Assembly (NCBI RefSeq): GCF_029395675.1
Contig: NZ_CP115184.1
Location: forward strand, 558,001 to 622,000
Reading direction: 5' to 3'
From: Janibacter cremeus
GTDB taxonomy: Bacteria; Actinomycetota; Actinomycetes; Actinomycetales; Dermatophilaceae
DNA: 64,000 nt
Numbering within the stretch: position 1 is the first letter of the stretch; each line of letters starts with the position of its first letter. The notes below the pieces were generated by a model. The model had not been told where the DNA came from. It did not search any database and saw only the letters and a program-made list of their open reading frames with translations. This document shows positions 54,464-63,754 of the stretch, one piece after another. Both the position numbers and the translations under genes were made by a program.

Positions 54464-55777
54464 GTGTCTAGCACTCTAGTTATCGCGGTCATCGTCGTTC
54501 TGTTCGCCGTGCTCCTCTTGGCCGGCGGCTATATCCATACTGTTCTGTTGGTGGCAGGTATCGGTGGCGTATTGCTTCTGTCAGGCACCGACATCTTGGG
54601 CGGTCTGTTGGGGCCACTACCCTTCTCGCGGACGGCCTCGTACACGCTCACCACCATTCCACTCTTCGTCTTGATGGCGCAGTTTGTCCTACAGGCAGAC
54701 ATAGTCAAGGACCTCTTCTATGTGGTCAACCGGGTCTCGAAAAATCGCAACGGAGTGCTCGGGTCTTTGACCCTAGTGGCAGGGGCGATGCTCGGCGCCG
54801 TCTCAGGCTCAGGTGTGGCGGCTGCCGCATCTCTCGGTCAGGTGGCAGTGCCGGAGTTGGAGAAGAGTGGCTTCAAGCGAGCTCACGCTGGTGCGGTGGC
54901 GGCGGCCGCCGGCTCATTATCGGGAATCGTTCCGCCAAGCATCATTTTGATACTTTTTGGTGTTGCGACCGAGACGCCCATCGGCGATCTCTTCATCGGG
55001 GCGGTCATCCCCGCAGCCGCGGTGACCCTGGTGTTCATCTTGGTCATGATGTTCTACCTTCGACGGGACCATGCGAAGGCTGAGCTGGCGAACTGGCCAG
55101 CGGCGCCGGTCGAGTCAATCGGCGTGCCCCGCCTGATCGTGTCGATGAGCGTCATGGGAGTCATCGTTTTCGTTGTCCTGGGAGGCATCTATGCCGGGAT
55201 GGTGACCGCGACAGAGGCTGGCGCCATCGGAGCCTTTTCGGCACTTTTGGCAGCCATAGTGCTCGGTCAGTTCAGCCTCAGGTTCCTCAGGGACAGTTTT
55301 CTTGAGACCGTGAAGATTACCAGTATGGTGATGCTGATCCTTATCGGGGCACAAATTTTCGGTAAGTTCGTCACCCTGTCGCTGCTGCCTCGTCGTCTGA
55401 TCGATCTGCTAGGGCCGCTCGTCGACAACCCCGTAGCGATGATCGCGATCCTCTCAGCGGTCTTCTTCATCCTCTTCATGTTCATCGAGGGCGCCGCTGT
55501 GATCTTGATGACCATCCCAGTCATATTGCCCATCATCAACGCGATGAATATGGACCTTCTGTGGTTCGGTGTCTTCGTTGCCATGATTTGTACCGTTGGA
55601 CTGATCACTCCTCCGGTCGGCCTGAGTGTGTATGCCGTGTCAGGGGCCAGCGGCGTGTCTTCAGGCGGAATATTCAAGTACGCAACAGGTTTTGCGGTCC
55701 TCGCGGTGTTGATCGTGGCAGCGATGATGACGATCTTCCCGCAAATGGCCACATGGCTGCCCTCGGTCGCCGCTTGA
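54464..55777 (+). CDS. TRAP transporter large permease (DctM)
   Basis: This 437-residue 12-helix subunit transports the solute using a Na+ or H+ gradient. GAMLGAVSGSGVAAAASLG and GIVPPSIILILFGVATETPI match DctM signatures. It precedes the small subunit gene, reversing the usual P-Q-M order. A GTG start follows a good GGGAGG site. Composition is AT-richer than the flanks. Confidence 0.92.
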   Translation: MSSTLVIAVIVVLFAVLLLAGGYIHTVLLVAGIGGVLLLSGTDILGGLLGPLPFSRTASYTLTTIPLFVLMAQFVLQADIVKDLFYVVNRVSKNRNGVLGSLTLVAGAMLGAVSGSGVAAAASLGQVAVPELEKSGFKRAHAGAVAAAAGSLSGIVPPSIILILFGVATETPIGDLFIGAVIPAAAVTLVFILVMMFYLRRDHAKAELANWPAAPVESIGVPRLIVSMSVMGVIVFVVLGGIYAGMVTATEAGAIGAFSALLAAIVLGQFSLRFLRDSFLETVKITSMVMLILIGAQIFGKFVTLSLLPRRLIDLLGPLVDNPVAMIAILSAVFFILFMFIEGAAVILMTIPVILPIINAMNMDLLWFGVFVAMICTVGLITPPVGLSVYAVSGASGVSSGGIFKYATGFAVLAVLIVAAMMTIFPQMATWLPSVAA

Positions 55778-55824
55778 ATGAGGATGAGTAATTTCCATTG
55801 GGCTTTTGAAGGACGTGTGAATCA

Positions 55825-56358
55825 ATGCTTGTGAATGCTTACCGTTGGTGGAACTCAATCAAGATGGCCGGGGGTGTGTTCAGCGGCTTCGTCATTCTGT
55901 TGCTGATGTTGTTCATTGTCGCCGATGTCATCATGAGAAACGTCTTCCATAACTCAATTCCGGGTGGCTTCGAGATCGCCCAGAACTACTTCCTTCCCCT
56001 GTCTGTTTTCCTAGCCTTGCCATATGTGTATGGCACGGGCACGTTGCCCAAGATGGATTTGCTGATGCACCGGTTTCCGGTAGGCGTGCAGAGCGCAGTG
56101 ATCTATCTTCTTCTTGGTCTCGAGGTGCTTGTTTTCTTGGCGCTTACCTTCTTTAGCTTTGGGTATGCTGTTGATTCGTTGGACCGCGGCCGCGCCTTTC
56201 CGGCTGGTGGTTTGTTGCTTCCCATTTGGCCGGTGTTGTTCTTGGTGCCCGTGAGTTTCCTGATGATGTTCATCGAGGCAGTTTTCACTATATCCAAGAA
56301 TGTGGCTCGAGGTTCTGTTACTTATTCACTTGGGACTGACGCGCCAGAAGGGATCTGA
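55825..56358 (+). CDS. TRAP transporter small permease (DctQ)
   Basis: This 177-residue four-helix subunit is recognised by FHNSIPGGFEIAQNYFLPLS and the hydrophobic helices around ALPYVYGTGTLPKMD. It is the partner of DctM and completes the TRAP system. Its gene is the last and most AT-rich part of the island-like segment. A return to high GC occurs near 56360. Confidence 0.9.
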   Translation: MLVNAYRWWNSIKMAGGVFSGFVILLLMLFIVADVIMRNVFHNSIPGGFEIAQNYFLPLSVFLALPYVYGTGTLPKMDLLMHRFPVGVQSAVIYLLLGLEVLVFLALTFFSFGYAVDSLDRGRAFPAGGLLLPIWPVLFLVPVSFLMMFIEAVFTISKNVARGSVTYSLGTDAPEGI

Positions 56359-56497
56359 CGGGCGCGGTGGTCGAACGTGTCGACCGGCGCACATCAGGCT
56401 ACGAGCCGCGCCTGCTGCATGACCCTGCGCCGCATCTGTCATGGAGATTGCTTATCGGTGACGACCGACAACGTGGACCCTCCGGCACACTGGAGAC

Positions 56498-57505
56498 GTG
56501 GTGGACGACTTCCTCATCGCCCGCAACCCCGGGCCGGACAGCCGCTTGCCGTACCTGGTGCGCATCCCGCTCGGGGAGGGGGTCGTGCTCAAGACGAAGG
56601 ACGTGTGGCCGCGCACAGCCAAGTTCTACTGCCACCGCACCCACGAGTGGCCCGAGGACGCGGAGATCATCGAGCGCGTCCCCGCCCGTTCTTGCACTTC
56701 ACGCGGAGCAGCGATCGACCTCCTCCTCGACCGGCGGCGGGAGAGCCGCTCCCAGTTCGTCATCACCCGCATCCGCGGGGGTCGGCAGGCGATCTTCTGG
56801 CAGACCGCGCGCACGACCAAGCAGGCCCGGCCCAACGTCGGTCTGCCGACCGCGCGGGCGCAGGGGGTGGAGGACCTGCAGATCCTCGTGGACAGCCACG
56901 AGCGGTACCCGTGGCGGTTCACCCACCAGCAGGCCGTGACGAAGCGTTGGGGGTTGCCCTGCGGCGACTACGCCGTCACCGACGGAGAGCAGGTCGCCGC
57001 CGCCGTCGAGCGCAAGAGCCTGGCCGACCTCAGCTCGAGCCTCACCAGCGGCAAGCTCACGTACGTCCTGGTCGAGCTGAATGACCTGCCGCACGCGGCG
57101 GTCGTCGTCGAGGAGCGGTACTCGCAGGTCTTCGCCCTCGAGCACGTGCGTCCGGCCGTCGTCGCCGAGGCGATCGCGGAGAGCCAGGGGCGGTTCTCGA
57201 CCGTGCCGATCATCTTCGCCGAGAACCGACAGCTCGCACAGGAGTGGACCTACCGCTTCCTCGCGGCTGCACGGGAGGAGCTGCGCATGGGTGCCCCCAC
57301 CGCGGAGGCCATCTCGACCATGGCCGCGGCCAACCCGGCACCTCCGGCCGGACCGACGCCGCGCGAGATCCGGGCCTGGACGAGGGAGCACGGGTGGACG
57401 GTCTTCGACCGTGGACGCATCCCCGCCGAGGTGCGGCGAGCGTACGAGCAGGGTAGACCCGTCGAGCGATCTCGCCCTGCTGCGCCGTCGTCGGCTCGAT
57501 CGTGA
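56498..57505 (+). CDS. ERCC4-family nuclease fused to an Lsr2-type DNA-binding tail
   Basis: This 335-residue protein holds an ERCC4/XPF-type nuclease core: Asp132 and Glu135-Arg136 (LVDSHERYPWRF), Gly156-Asp157-Tyr158, and Glu171-Arg172-Lys173-Ser with Asp177. This matches the catalytic pattern GDXnERKX3D. The tail from about residue 287 (TPREIRAWTREHGWTVFDRG, RIPAEV) matches the AT-groove-binding C-domain of Lsr2, with RGR at 305-307. The N-terminal 120 residues are unassigned. A structure-specific nuclease targeted to AT-rich, probably foreign, DNA is inferred. The GTG start is preceded by TGGAG. Confidence 0.82.
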   Translation: MVDDFLIARNPGPDSRLPYLVRIPLGEGVVLKTKDVWPRTAKFYCHRTHEWPEDAEIIERVPARSCTSRGAAIDLLLDRRRESRSQFVITRIRGGRQAIFWQTARTTKQARPNVGLPTARAQGVEDLQILVDSHERYPWRFTHQQAVTKRWGLPCGDYAVTDGEQVAAAVERKSLADLSSSLTSGKLTYVLVELNDLPHAAVVVEERYSQVFALEHVRPAVVAEAIAESQGRFSTVPIIFAENRQLAQEWTYRFLAAAREELRMGAPTAEAISTMAAANPAPPAGPTPREIRAWTREHGWTVFDRGRIPAEVRRAYEQGRPVERSRPAAPSSARS

Positions 57506-57850
57506 TCTCGAGTGAGCGATGAGGTCGTGGAGTCGGGCGCCGTGCGAGGTGGACCGGGGGTCGGCAACGATCGACACCTCGAGCCGGGGGGCCAGGCGCG
57601 GACGATGCTGTGCGCCTTGTCGACCTTCGCCGTCACCCTGTGTTGCTGCTCGCGTACTTCAGGCCTGTCGTGGGTGTCCTTCGTGCCTACGCTCCTGCTC
57701 CACCTCGCGGTCAGTGCCCGTGAGGTGGAGCAGGAGCGTAGGCAGTTCTACGCGCTGCGCATCGTCGACGGCCCCGACAACGTGCTCCGGCGGACCGTCG
57801 CCCGGGGAGCTGAAGCGGACACCGCCCTTCGTCGGTTGGGGCCTCACCCC
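57506..57850. other. Intergenic region without a supported gene
   Basis: 345 bases between convergent genes. Apart from the long hairpin at 57684-57744, a plus-strand stretch from about 57747 reads LRIVDGPDNVLRRTVARGAE with coding-like third bases. It has no start and no full-length relative, and could be a gene relic. Confidence 0.5.
57684..57744. terminator. Long hairpin (23-bp perfect arms), bidirectional terminator candidate
   Basis: TGCCTACGCTCCTGCTCCAC begins the 23-base arm 57684-57706, perfectly inverted at 57722-57744. Inner bases extend the stem by a G-T wobble and three more pairs, leaving a 7-base loop. It lies between the convergent ERCC4 and kinase genes, like the hairpin at 28070. 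Confidence 0.7.
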
Positions 57851-59242
57851 TCACGTGGGCGGCGGTGCGGCGGGCAGGCAGACGCGGAAGACCGTGTCGC
57901 CCGGCTCGGACTCGATCTCGATGGTGCCGCCATGCCGCTCGACGACGATCCGCTGGGCGATGTCCAGCCCGAGACCGGTGCCCTGCCCGACCGGCTTGGT
58001 GCTGAAGAAGGCCTCGAAGGCCCGCGCGGCGACCTCCGGCGGCATGCCGGGTCCCGAGTCGCGGATCTCGACGACGACACCATCATCGGCGCCGGGGCGG
58101 GTGGTGATGCGCAACGTCCCGGTCCCGCCCATGGCGTCGAGCGCATTGCCGATGAGGTTGGTCCACACCTGGTTGAGTTCGCCGGCGTAACCCTCGATGG
58201 TCGGCACGTCGGCGTAGTCCTTGACGACCTCGACCGTGCCCTCGCGCAGCTGGTGCCCCAGCACCAGCAGTGTGCTCTCGATGCCCTCGGTGACGCTGAG
58301 CTGTTGCAGCGGGGCGCGGTCCAGCTGCGAGTAGGAGCGCACCGCCGCGACCAGCTCCGAGATCCGTCGCGTCGACTCGGCGATCTCCGCCCGGAGCACC
58401 GTGGACTGCAGGCTCGCCACGATCCAGTCCAGACCGGCCTGCAGCGACCGCGGGTCGACCACCCCCGCGAGGCGCTCGCACCACTGCTCGTCGGCGTTGG
58501 CCGAGGCCAGCACCGGCGCGGCCACCCAGCTGCGGTCGACCCCGCTCGCGTCGAGACGCTCGGCGAGTGCGTCCTCGATGTCGACGCGGTCCACGTATGC
58601 CGGGGCGGGCCGTGAGGCCAGGTCGCGGCGCAGGTCGTCCAGCGCGGTGAACTGCTCGGCGGTGATGCCCTGCGCGGCCAGCTCACTGAGAGCGGTGAAG
58701 AGGGTGTCGTCAGCCGTTCCCAGCGCGGCCGTGGCCCGCGTGGCCGCGGCCGACGGGTTGTTGATCTCGTGAGCGAGCCCGGCCGCGAGCTTGCCGAGGG
58801 CCGCCAACGAGTCGCGTTGGCGGGCCGTCGACTCGACGTACAGGGCCATGCCGTAGACGCCCTTGATGAGGTGGCTGCCGAAGGGGAACCACCGCGCGGT
58901 CAGGTCGCGCAAGTCGCTCGCCGGCACCTTGAGCATGCGTCCGGCGACGAGACCTCGGGCGCCGGCGAGGTAGCGGCCGGTCTGCACCCAGGCCCGGAAC
59001 CCGCCGGCCCACCGGCCGGGGGCGTCCATGCGTCCGACCACCATGTCCTCTCGTTCGCTGCGCCTGACCAGCTCGACGACCCCGTCGATGAGCACCCACC
59101 AGTGGTCGGCGTGACCCCCTTCGTCCCAGATCCGCTCGTCGGGCGCGAAGGCGACCTCCTCGCCGGCGGCCAGGAGCTCCTCGAGCTGTCCGGTGGTCAG
59201 CCCGGCGAAGAGCTCGATCGGTTGCAGGTCGGCGATGTCCAC
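57851..59242 (-). CDS. Sensor histidine kinase with cyclic-nucleotide-binding-like domain
   Basis: This 463-residue soluble kinase begins with a CNMP-type beta-roll (LFAGLTTGQLEELLAAGEEV, IWDEGGHADHWWVLIDGVVE, about residues 8-120). A helical H-box (AAGLAHEINNPSAAATRATA) follows, then an HATPase domain (NLIGNALDAMGGTGTL, DSGPGMP, GTGLGLDIA). There are no membrane helices, so it senses a cytosolic ligand. Its GTG start lies inside the 3' end of the receiver-reductase gene, overlapping by 46 bases, so the two are translationally linked partners. Confidence 0.87.
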   Translation of the reverse strand: MDIADLQPIELFAGLTTGQLEELLAAGEEVAFAPDERIWDEGGHADHWWVLIDGVVELVRRSEREDMVVGRMDAPGRWAGGFRAWVQTGRYLAGARGLVAGRMLKVPASDLRDLTARWFPFGSHLIKGVYGMALYVESTARQRDSLAALGKLAAGLAHEINNPSAAATRATAALGTADDTLFTALSELAAQGITAEQFTALDDLRRDLASRPAPAYVDRVDIEDALAERLDASGVDRSWVAAPVLASANADEQWCERLAGVVDPRSLQAGLDWIVASLQSTVLRAEIAESTRRISELVAAVRSYSQLDRAPLQQLSVTEGIESTLLVLGHQLREGTVEVVKDYADVPTIEGYAGELNQVWTNLIGNALDAMGGTGTLRITTRPGADDGVVVEIRDSGPGMPPEVAARAFEAFFSTKPVGQGTGLGLDIAQRIVVERHGGTIEIESEPGDTVFRVCLPAAPPPT

Positions 59243-60936
59243 GAGGCTCCGCAGGTGGTGGCGAGGTAGCGGTGGACGAAGTGCACCGCCATGGCGCCCT
59301 CGCCGACGGCGGAGGCGACTCGTTTCATCGAGTCCAGCCGCACGTCGCCGGCGGCGAAGACGCCCGGCAGGCTCGTCTCGAGGGCGAACGGTCCGCGCGG
59401 CAGCCCCCACGCTCCGTCGGCGGCGCGGAGCATCTCCGGGCCCGTGAGCACGAAGCCCTTGTCATCACGCACGATCGCCTCGCCCAGCCAGTCGGTGCGG
59501 GGGACCGCGCCGATGAAGACGAAGAGCCAGCTCGTCGCGACCTCCTCGGTGGCGCCGGAGTCGCGGTCGCGCAGGGTGAGGGACTGCAGGTGGCCGTCGC
59601 CGCTGCCGGCGATCGCCTCGCTGTGGTGACGGACGGCGATGTTGTCGGCAGCGAGGATGCGGTCGACGAGGTAGCTCGACATCCCGTCGGCGACGTCGGC
59701 ACCGCGAACGAGGAGCGTGACGTGCGAGGCATGCCGGGCGAGGTTCAACGCGGCCTGCCCCGCCGAGTTGGCCGCACCGACGACGTAGATCTCGTCCCCG
59801 GCCACCTGACTGGCCTCGCTCGCCGTTGTCCCGTAGTAGACTCCCCGCCCGGTGAACTCGTCCAGGGTGCTCGCGCCGAGCCGGCGGTAGGAGACGCCGG
59901 TGGTGACGATCACCGACCGGGCCTCGACCTCTGCCTGCCCGGCGCCGTCCGGGCCGTCCGTCGCCGGACCGTCTAGGAGGACGGCGCGCACCGGTCCGCG
60001 CTGCTCGAGCCCGATGACGTCCCGGGCGACCACCATCTCGGCCCCGAAGCGGATGACTTGGGCGACCGCACGCTGGGTGAGGTCGGACCCGCTGAGGCCG
60101 CGGGGGAAGCCGAGGTAGTTCTCGATCGAGGCGCTCTGGCCGGCCTGCCCGCCGGGCGCTTCGCGCTCGACGATCACCGTGCGCAATCCTTCCGAGGCGG
60201 CGTACACCGCCGACGCCAGCCCAGCGGGTCCGCCGCCGACGATGCACACGTCGTAGAGCGTCTGGTCTGCTCGGGTGCGCAGCCCGAGGGCGCCAGCGAG
60301 CTCCATGCTCGAGGGGGAGCACAGGGACGCGCCGTCGGGCACGAGCACCAGCGGCAGCCGGTCGCTCGCCACCCCCGCCGCCTCCAGAAGGCGCGGGCCC
60401 TCCGGCCCCTCCTCGATGTCGATCCACCGGTAGGGCACGTGGTTGCGGGTGAGGAAGGTCTTGGTCGCGTGGCTGCGCTCGGACCACCGGTGGCCCACCA
60501 CCCGGAGCTCGGCGGTGTGGGTGGGGTTGGCGCTGCGCCAGTCGCCGAGCAGGTCGTCGACGATGGGGTAGAGACGCTCGTCCGGCGGGTCCCAGGGTTT
60601 GAGCAGGTAGTAGTCGAGTCCGACCTTGTTGATCGCGCGGATCGCAGCGTCGGTGTCGGCGTAGGCGGTGAGGAGCAGCTGCTTGGCCGTCGGTGCCTGG
60701 AGGTGGGCCCGCTCGAGCATTTCGATGCCGGTCATCTCCGGCATCCGCTGGTCGGCGACGATGAGCGCGACCGCTTGGTCGCGCAGGGCCAGCTTGCCGA
60801 GGACCTCGAGCGCCTCCGCGCCCGAGGTCGTACCCAGCACCCGGTACTCCCTGCCGTACTGCTCGCGCAGGTCGCGGGTGATCGCGGCGGACACCATCGG
60901 GTCGTCGTCGACCGTGAGGATGACTGGTTTGCTCAT
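59197..60936 (-). CDS. Receiver / thioredoxin-like / FAD reductase fusion protein
   Basis: This 579-residue protein has three parts. An N-terminal response-regulator receiver has acidic Asp10-12, phosphoacceptor Asp62 in VADQRMPEMTG, and a conserved Lys in YYLLKPWDPP. A glutaredoxin/thioredoxin-like segment (about 145-235) reads HRWSERSHATK where Cys would be expected. A thioredoxin-reductase-like FAD/NAD(P)H domain starts YDVCIVGGGPAGLASAVYAA. The redox pair CxxC of thioredoxin reductase is replaced (RGVYYGTTASEA), so electrons must go elsewhere. Phosphorylation by the paired kinase may control the flavoenzyme. ATG 60936 is the start; the frame to 61164 is not homologous. Confidence 0.87.
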   Translation of the reverse strand: MSKPVILTVDDDPMVSAAITRDLREQYGREYRVLGTTSGAEALEVLGKLALRDQAVALIVADQRMPEMTGIEMLERAHLQAPTAKQLLLTAYADTDAAIRAINKVGLDYYLLKPWDPPDERLYPIVDDLLGDWRSANPTHTAELRVVGHRWSERSHATKTFLTRNHVPYRWIDIEEGPEGPRLLEAAGVASDRLPLVLVPDGASLCSPSSMELAGALGLRTRADQTLYDVCIVGGGPAGLASAVYAASEGLRTVIVEREAPGGQAGQSASIENYLGFPRGLSGSDLTQRAVAQVIRFGAEMVVARDVIGLEQRGPVRAVLLDGPATDGPDGAGQAEVEARSVIVTTGVSYRRLGASTLDEFTGRGVYYGTTASEASQVAGDEIYVVGAANSAGQAALNLARHASHVTLLVRGADVADGMSSYLVDRILAADNIAVRHHSEAIAGSGDGHLQSLTLRDRDSGATEEVATSWLFVFIGAVPRTDWLGEAIVRDDKGFVLTGPEMLRAADGAWGLPRGPFALETSLPGVFAAGDVRLDSMKRVASAVGEGAMAVHFVHRYLATTCGASWTSPTCNRSSSSPG

Positions 60937-61078
60937 GCTGTACCCGCCTTCTCCCCAGACCGGGTGAGCAGGTTCAGTCTCGGGACCGCGGTCTTGCGGC
61001 GATAGAGCGCGCGGGCCTCGACCCGGAACCGGGATACGACGGCTCGAGCAGCGAGTCAGTCGACGGTGGACCCGCTCC

Positions 61079-62539
61079 TCAAGAGTGCGCCCGCGGACCA
61101 CGGCCACGCTCGGCCAGCTTGCCGAGAAGGTCGTCCTCGGCCTCTGGCCCGGGCCTGACGCCACCGGGGAGGCGGATGAGGAACACCAGGCCCAGCAGCC
61201 ACCAGAGCCCGAAGATGACGTAGGGCTGGATGTCGAGCGCGGCAGGCATGCCGGGTATGTAGAGGGCCAGCAGGCACGCGGTGGCGATCACGGCTGCCAC
61301 GCCGATCGCTGCCCCGCCGCCCGGCGCACGGCCACCGATCCTCAGGGGTCGGTCCATCGTGGGCTCGTGTCGCCGCAGCACGAGGAAGACGACGGACACG
61401 AGCAAGTACGTGATCACGATCGACGGTGAGCTGGAGGCGACGAGCCAGCCCATCATCACCTCTCCGAAGAAGGGCGCGATCGCGCAGACAGTGCCGATGA
61501 AGATCAGGGCATTGCTCGGGGTGCGGTGAGTCGGGTGCAGCTTCGCGAACCACGTCGGCAACATGCCCGACCTGGCCATGGCCCACATCAGCCGGGAAGC
61601 ACCGATGAGGAAGGCGTTCCACGATGTCGTCAACCCCGCGAGCCCGCCGGCGATGACGAGGTTGCTACCGAACCCACCGGCGAGTGCGTCCATCGCATCG
61701 GCGGTCGCGAGGTCGAAGTCCTGCATCTCCGCTGCCGGAAGGGCCGTCGATGTGGTCAGGATGATGACGATGTAGAAGAGCGTGGCCATCGTCACCGAGA
61801 TGAGCACCAGCCGGCCGATCTTGCGCGGAGGGACGTTGATCTCCTCCGCCGACTGCGGGATGACGTCGAAGCCGACGAAGAAGAAGGGCACGACGACCAG
61901 CACGGCCAGCAGCCCGGCGCTGTCGACGAAGAGCGGTTGTGCGTTGCTGACGTCGCCCTCGAAGAAGGTCAGGCCGATCATGGCCAGGGCCATGACGATG
62001 AGAAAGAGGACGACCGAGGTCTGCAGGAGGCTGGCGGACTTGATGCCGCGGATGTTCAGGGCCGTGAGGAGCGCCGCCGTGGCGGTCCCGATGAGCGCCC
62101 ACACCAGGTAGACGTCCGAGTCCGCGACGGTCCACAGCGGTACCGAGTACACCTCGGGCACGATGTAGGCGATGGTCCTCGGGATCGCCACGGCCTCGAA
62201 TGCGGCGACACTGATGTAGCCACCGACGATCCCCCAGGACCCGATGAAGGCCAGTCGCGGACCGAAGCCGCGCAAGAGGTAGTTGTGCTCCCCTCCCGCG
62301 CGCGGCATCGCCGACACCAGCTCCGCGTAGACGAGCCCGACGAGGGCCATGATGGCGCCGCCGATGACGAATCCGAGCGCTGCGCCGAGCGTCCCGGCGT
62401 CGTTGAGCCAGGTGCTCGTCGTCGTGATCCAACCGAAGCCGATCATCGCGCCGAAGCCGATGAAGAAGGTCTCCACGCGCCCCAGGGAGCGCTTCAGCTG
62501 CCCCTCGGCGGGAGCCGGTGGCGTGTTCGTCCGTCCCAT
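61079..62539 (-). CDS. APC-family amino-acid permease
   Basis: This 486-residue, 12-helix amino-acid/polyamine/organocation transporter begins LKRSLGRVETFFIGFGAMIG, and FGWITTTSTWLNDAG is the unwound first helix. It has AELVSAMPRAGGEHNYLLRG and GFDVIPQSAEEINVPPRKIG. Substrate is unknown. It stands alone, upstream of the receiver-reductase gene on the same strand with a 142-base gap. Confidence 0.9.
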   Translation of the reverse strand: MGRTNTPPAPAEGQLKRSLGRVETFFIGFGAMIGFGWITTTSTWLNDAGTLGAALGFVIGGAIMALVGLVYAELVSAMPRAGGEHNYLLRGFGPRLAFIGSWGIVGGYISVAAFEAVAIPRTIAYIVPEVYSVPLWTVADSDVYLVWALIGTATAALLTALNIRGIKSASLLQTSVVLFLIVMALAMIGLTFFEGDVSNAQPLFVDSAGLLAVLVVVPFFFVGFDVIPQSAEEINVPPRKIGRLVLISVTMATLFYIVIILTTSTALPAAEMQDFDLATADAMDALAGGFGSNLVIAGGLAGLTTSWNAFLIGASRLMWAMARSGMLPTWFAKLHPTHRTPSNALIFIGTVCAIAPFFGEVMMGWLVASSSPSIVITYLLVSVVFLVLRRHEPTMDRPLRIGGRAPGGGAAIGVAAVIATACLLALYIPGMPAALDIQPYVIFGLWWLLGLVFLIRLPGGVRPGPEAEDDLLGKLAERGRGPRAHS

Positions 62540-62671
62540 TCCCTCGTACTCCTTCGGACAAGGTGTCTTCGGCCCTGTGTGGGTGCCCGGAGCATAGGGC
62601 TTGGGAGTCGGACGTGCAGGACATCAGAACGCTGCTTCCTCAGCGGCTGTCCTGGTCGGGCAGGTCGTCGA

Positions 62672-63754
62672 TCACGGTGCCAGCGCGACGTTACGCAGCG
62701 CCTCGAGCGACTTCTTCTCGATCTGCCGGATCCGCTCACGCGTCACGCCGAAGTGCTGACCGATCTGGTCGAGCGTCATCGGCTCCTGGCCGGTGAGGCC
62801 GAAGCGCATCTCCAGGATCGTGACCGCACGACTGCCCAGGCCCGCCAGCATCGCCAGGTGCTCGGACAGGTCGGCCCACGTCTTCGCATCGGCCGCGCGC
62901 TCCACCACGAGGTCGAGGGCAGGGTCCTCGTCGTCAACGATGTCGAGCTCGTCGCTGACCTCCTCGAGGCTGAGGCAGGGACGGAGCAGGTCGCGTGCTC
63001 GCTCGACACTCGTCACGTCAGCGTCGGCACCCAGCCGCGTCGGGTCGGCAACTGCCTCGCCCCAGGTGAGCTCCGCCCTTCGCCGAGCAGTGTCGAGCAT
63101 GCGGCACTTGTCAGCCATGTGGACGGGGATGCGGACGGTCCGAGACTCGTCGTCGACGGCACGGCCGATGCTCTGCTTGATCCACCACGTGGCGTAGGTG
63201 GAGAACTTCAGGCCGAGCGTGTGGTCGAACTTGTCGACTGCGCGCATCAACCCCAGGAGACCGGCTTGCCGCATGTCCTCGAAGTCCATCGAGGTGGTCG
63301 CTCGCGGGAGGAACTGTCGGGCGATCTTGTTGACCAGGCGGATGTTAGCCACGGTCATCGCTTCGCGGGCCTCCTCGCCCTCACGGATGACGTGCCACAT
63401 CCCGCGGCGTTCGGTGCGCTTGAGCTCGATGCCGGAGTTGAGGCGTTCCCGCGCGAAGACACCGGCTTCGATCCGTCGGGCGAGAGTCACCTCGTCCTCC
63501 GCGGTGAGGAGCCGTATGCGGTTGACCCGGCGGGAGAACGCGTTAGTACCCACGGCGGGGGAGTCGTCCCAGTCGTCGACTGCGTGGTCGAGGGTCCACG
63601 GCTCGGTGTCCTCGGTCGCCGGCGTATCGCGGAGGACGTGGAGCCGCGCGAGGTGGGCCTCCAGCGTTGAGACCTCCTCATCGATGTCGATGGACGAAGG
63701 GAGCGGGGTCACCGTCGTCGGCTGCGTTGCCGGCCTCGTCGCCATGTCGGTCAT
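62672..63754 (-). CDS. Sigma-70 family factor, group 2/3-like
   Basis: This 360-residue sigma factor has region 1.2 (NRIRLLTAEDEVTLARRIEA), region 2 (EDMRQAGLLGLMRAVDKFDH, then KFSTYATWWIKQSIGRAV), region 3 and region 4 (TLDQIGQHFGVTRERIRQIE). The divergent N-terminal 60 residues and lack of a long region 1.1 fit an alternative (HrdB/SigB-like) factor rather than the main one. It may serve stress or stationary phase. Confidence 0.9.
   Translation of the reverse strand: MTDMATRPATQPTTVTPLPSSIDIDEEVSTLEAHLARLHVLRDTPATEDTEPWTLDHAVDDWDDSPAVGTNAFSRRVNRIRLLTAEDEVTLARRIEAGVFARERLNSGIELKRTERRGMWHVIREGEEAREAMTVANIRLVNKIARQFLPRATTSMDFEDMRQAGLLGLMRAVDKFDHTLGLKFSTYATWWIKQSIGRAVDDESRTVRIPVHMADKCRMLDTARRRAELTWGEAVADPTRLGADADVTSVERARDLLRPCLSLEEVSDELDIVDDEDPALDLVVERAADAKTWADLSEHLAMLAGLGSRAVTILEMRFGLTGQEPMTLDQIGQHFGVTRERIRQIEKKSLEALRNVALAP

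Noticed and set aside
56367..56497. Plus-strand reading MVERVDRRTSGYEPRLL before the ERCC4 gene
   Set aside because: Short open stretch that continues only as an out-of-frame shadow of the nuclease gene.
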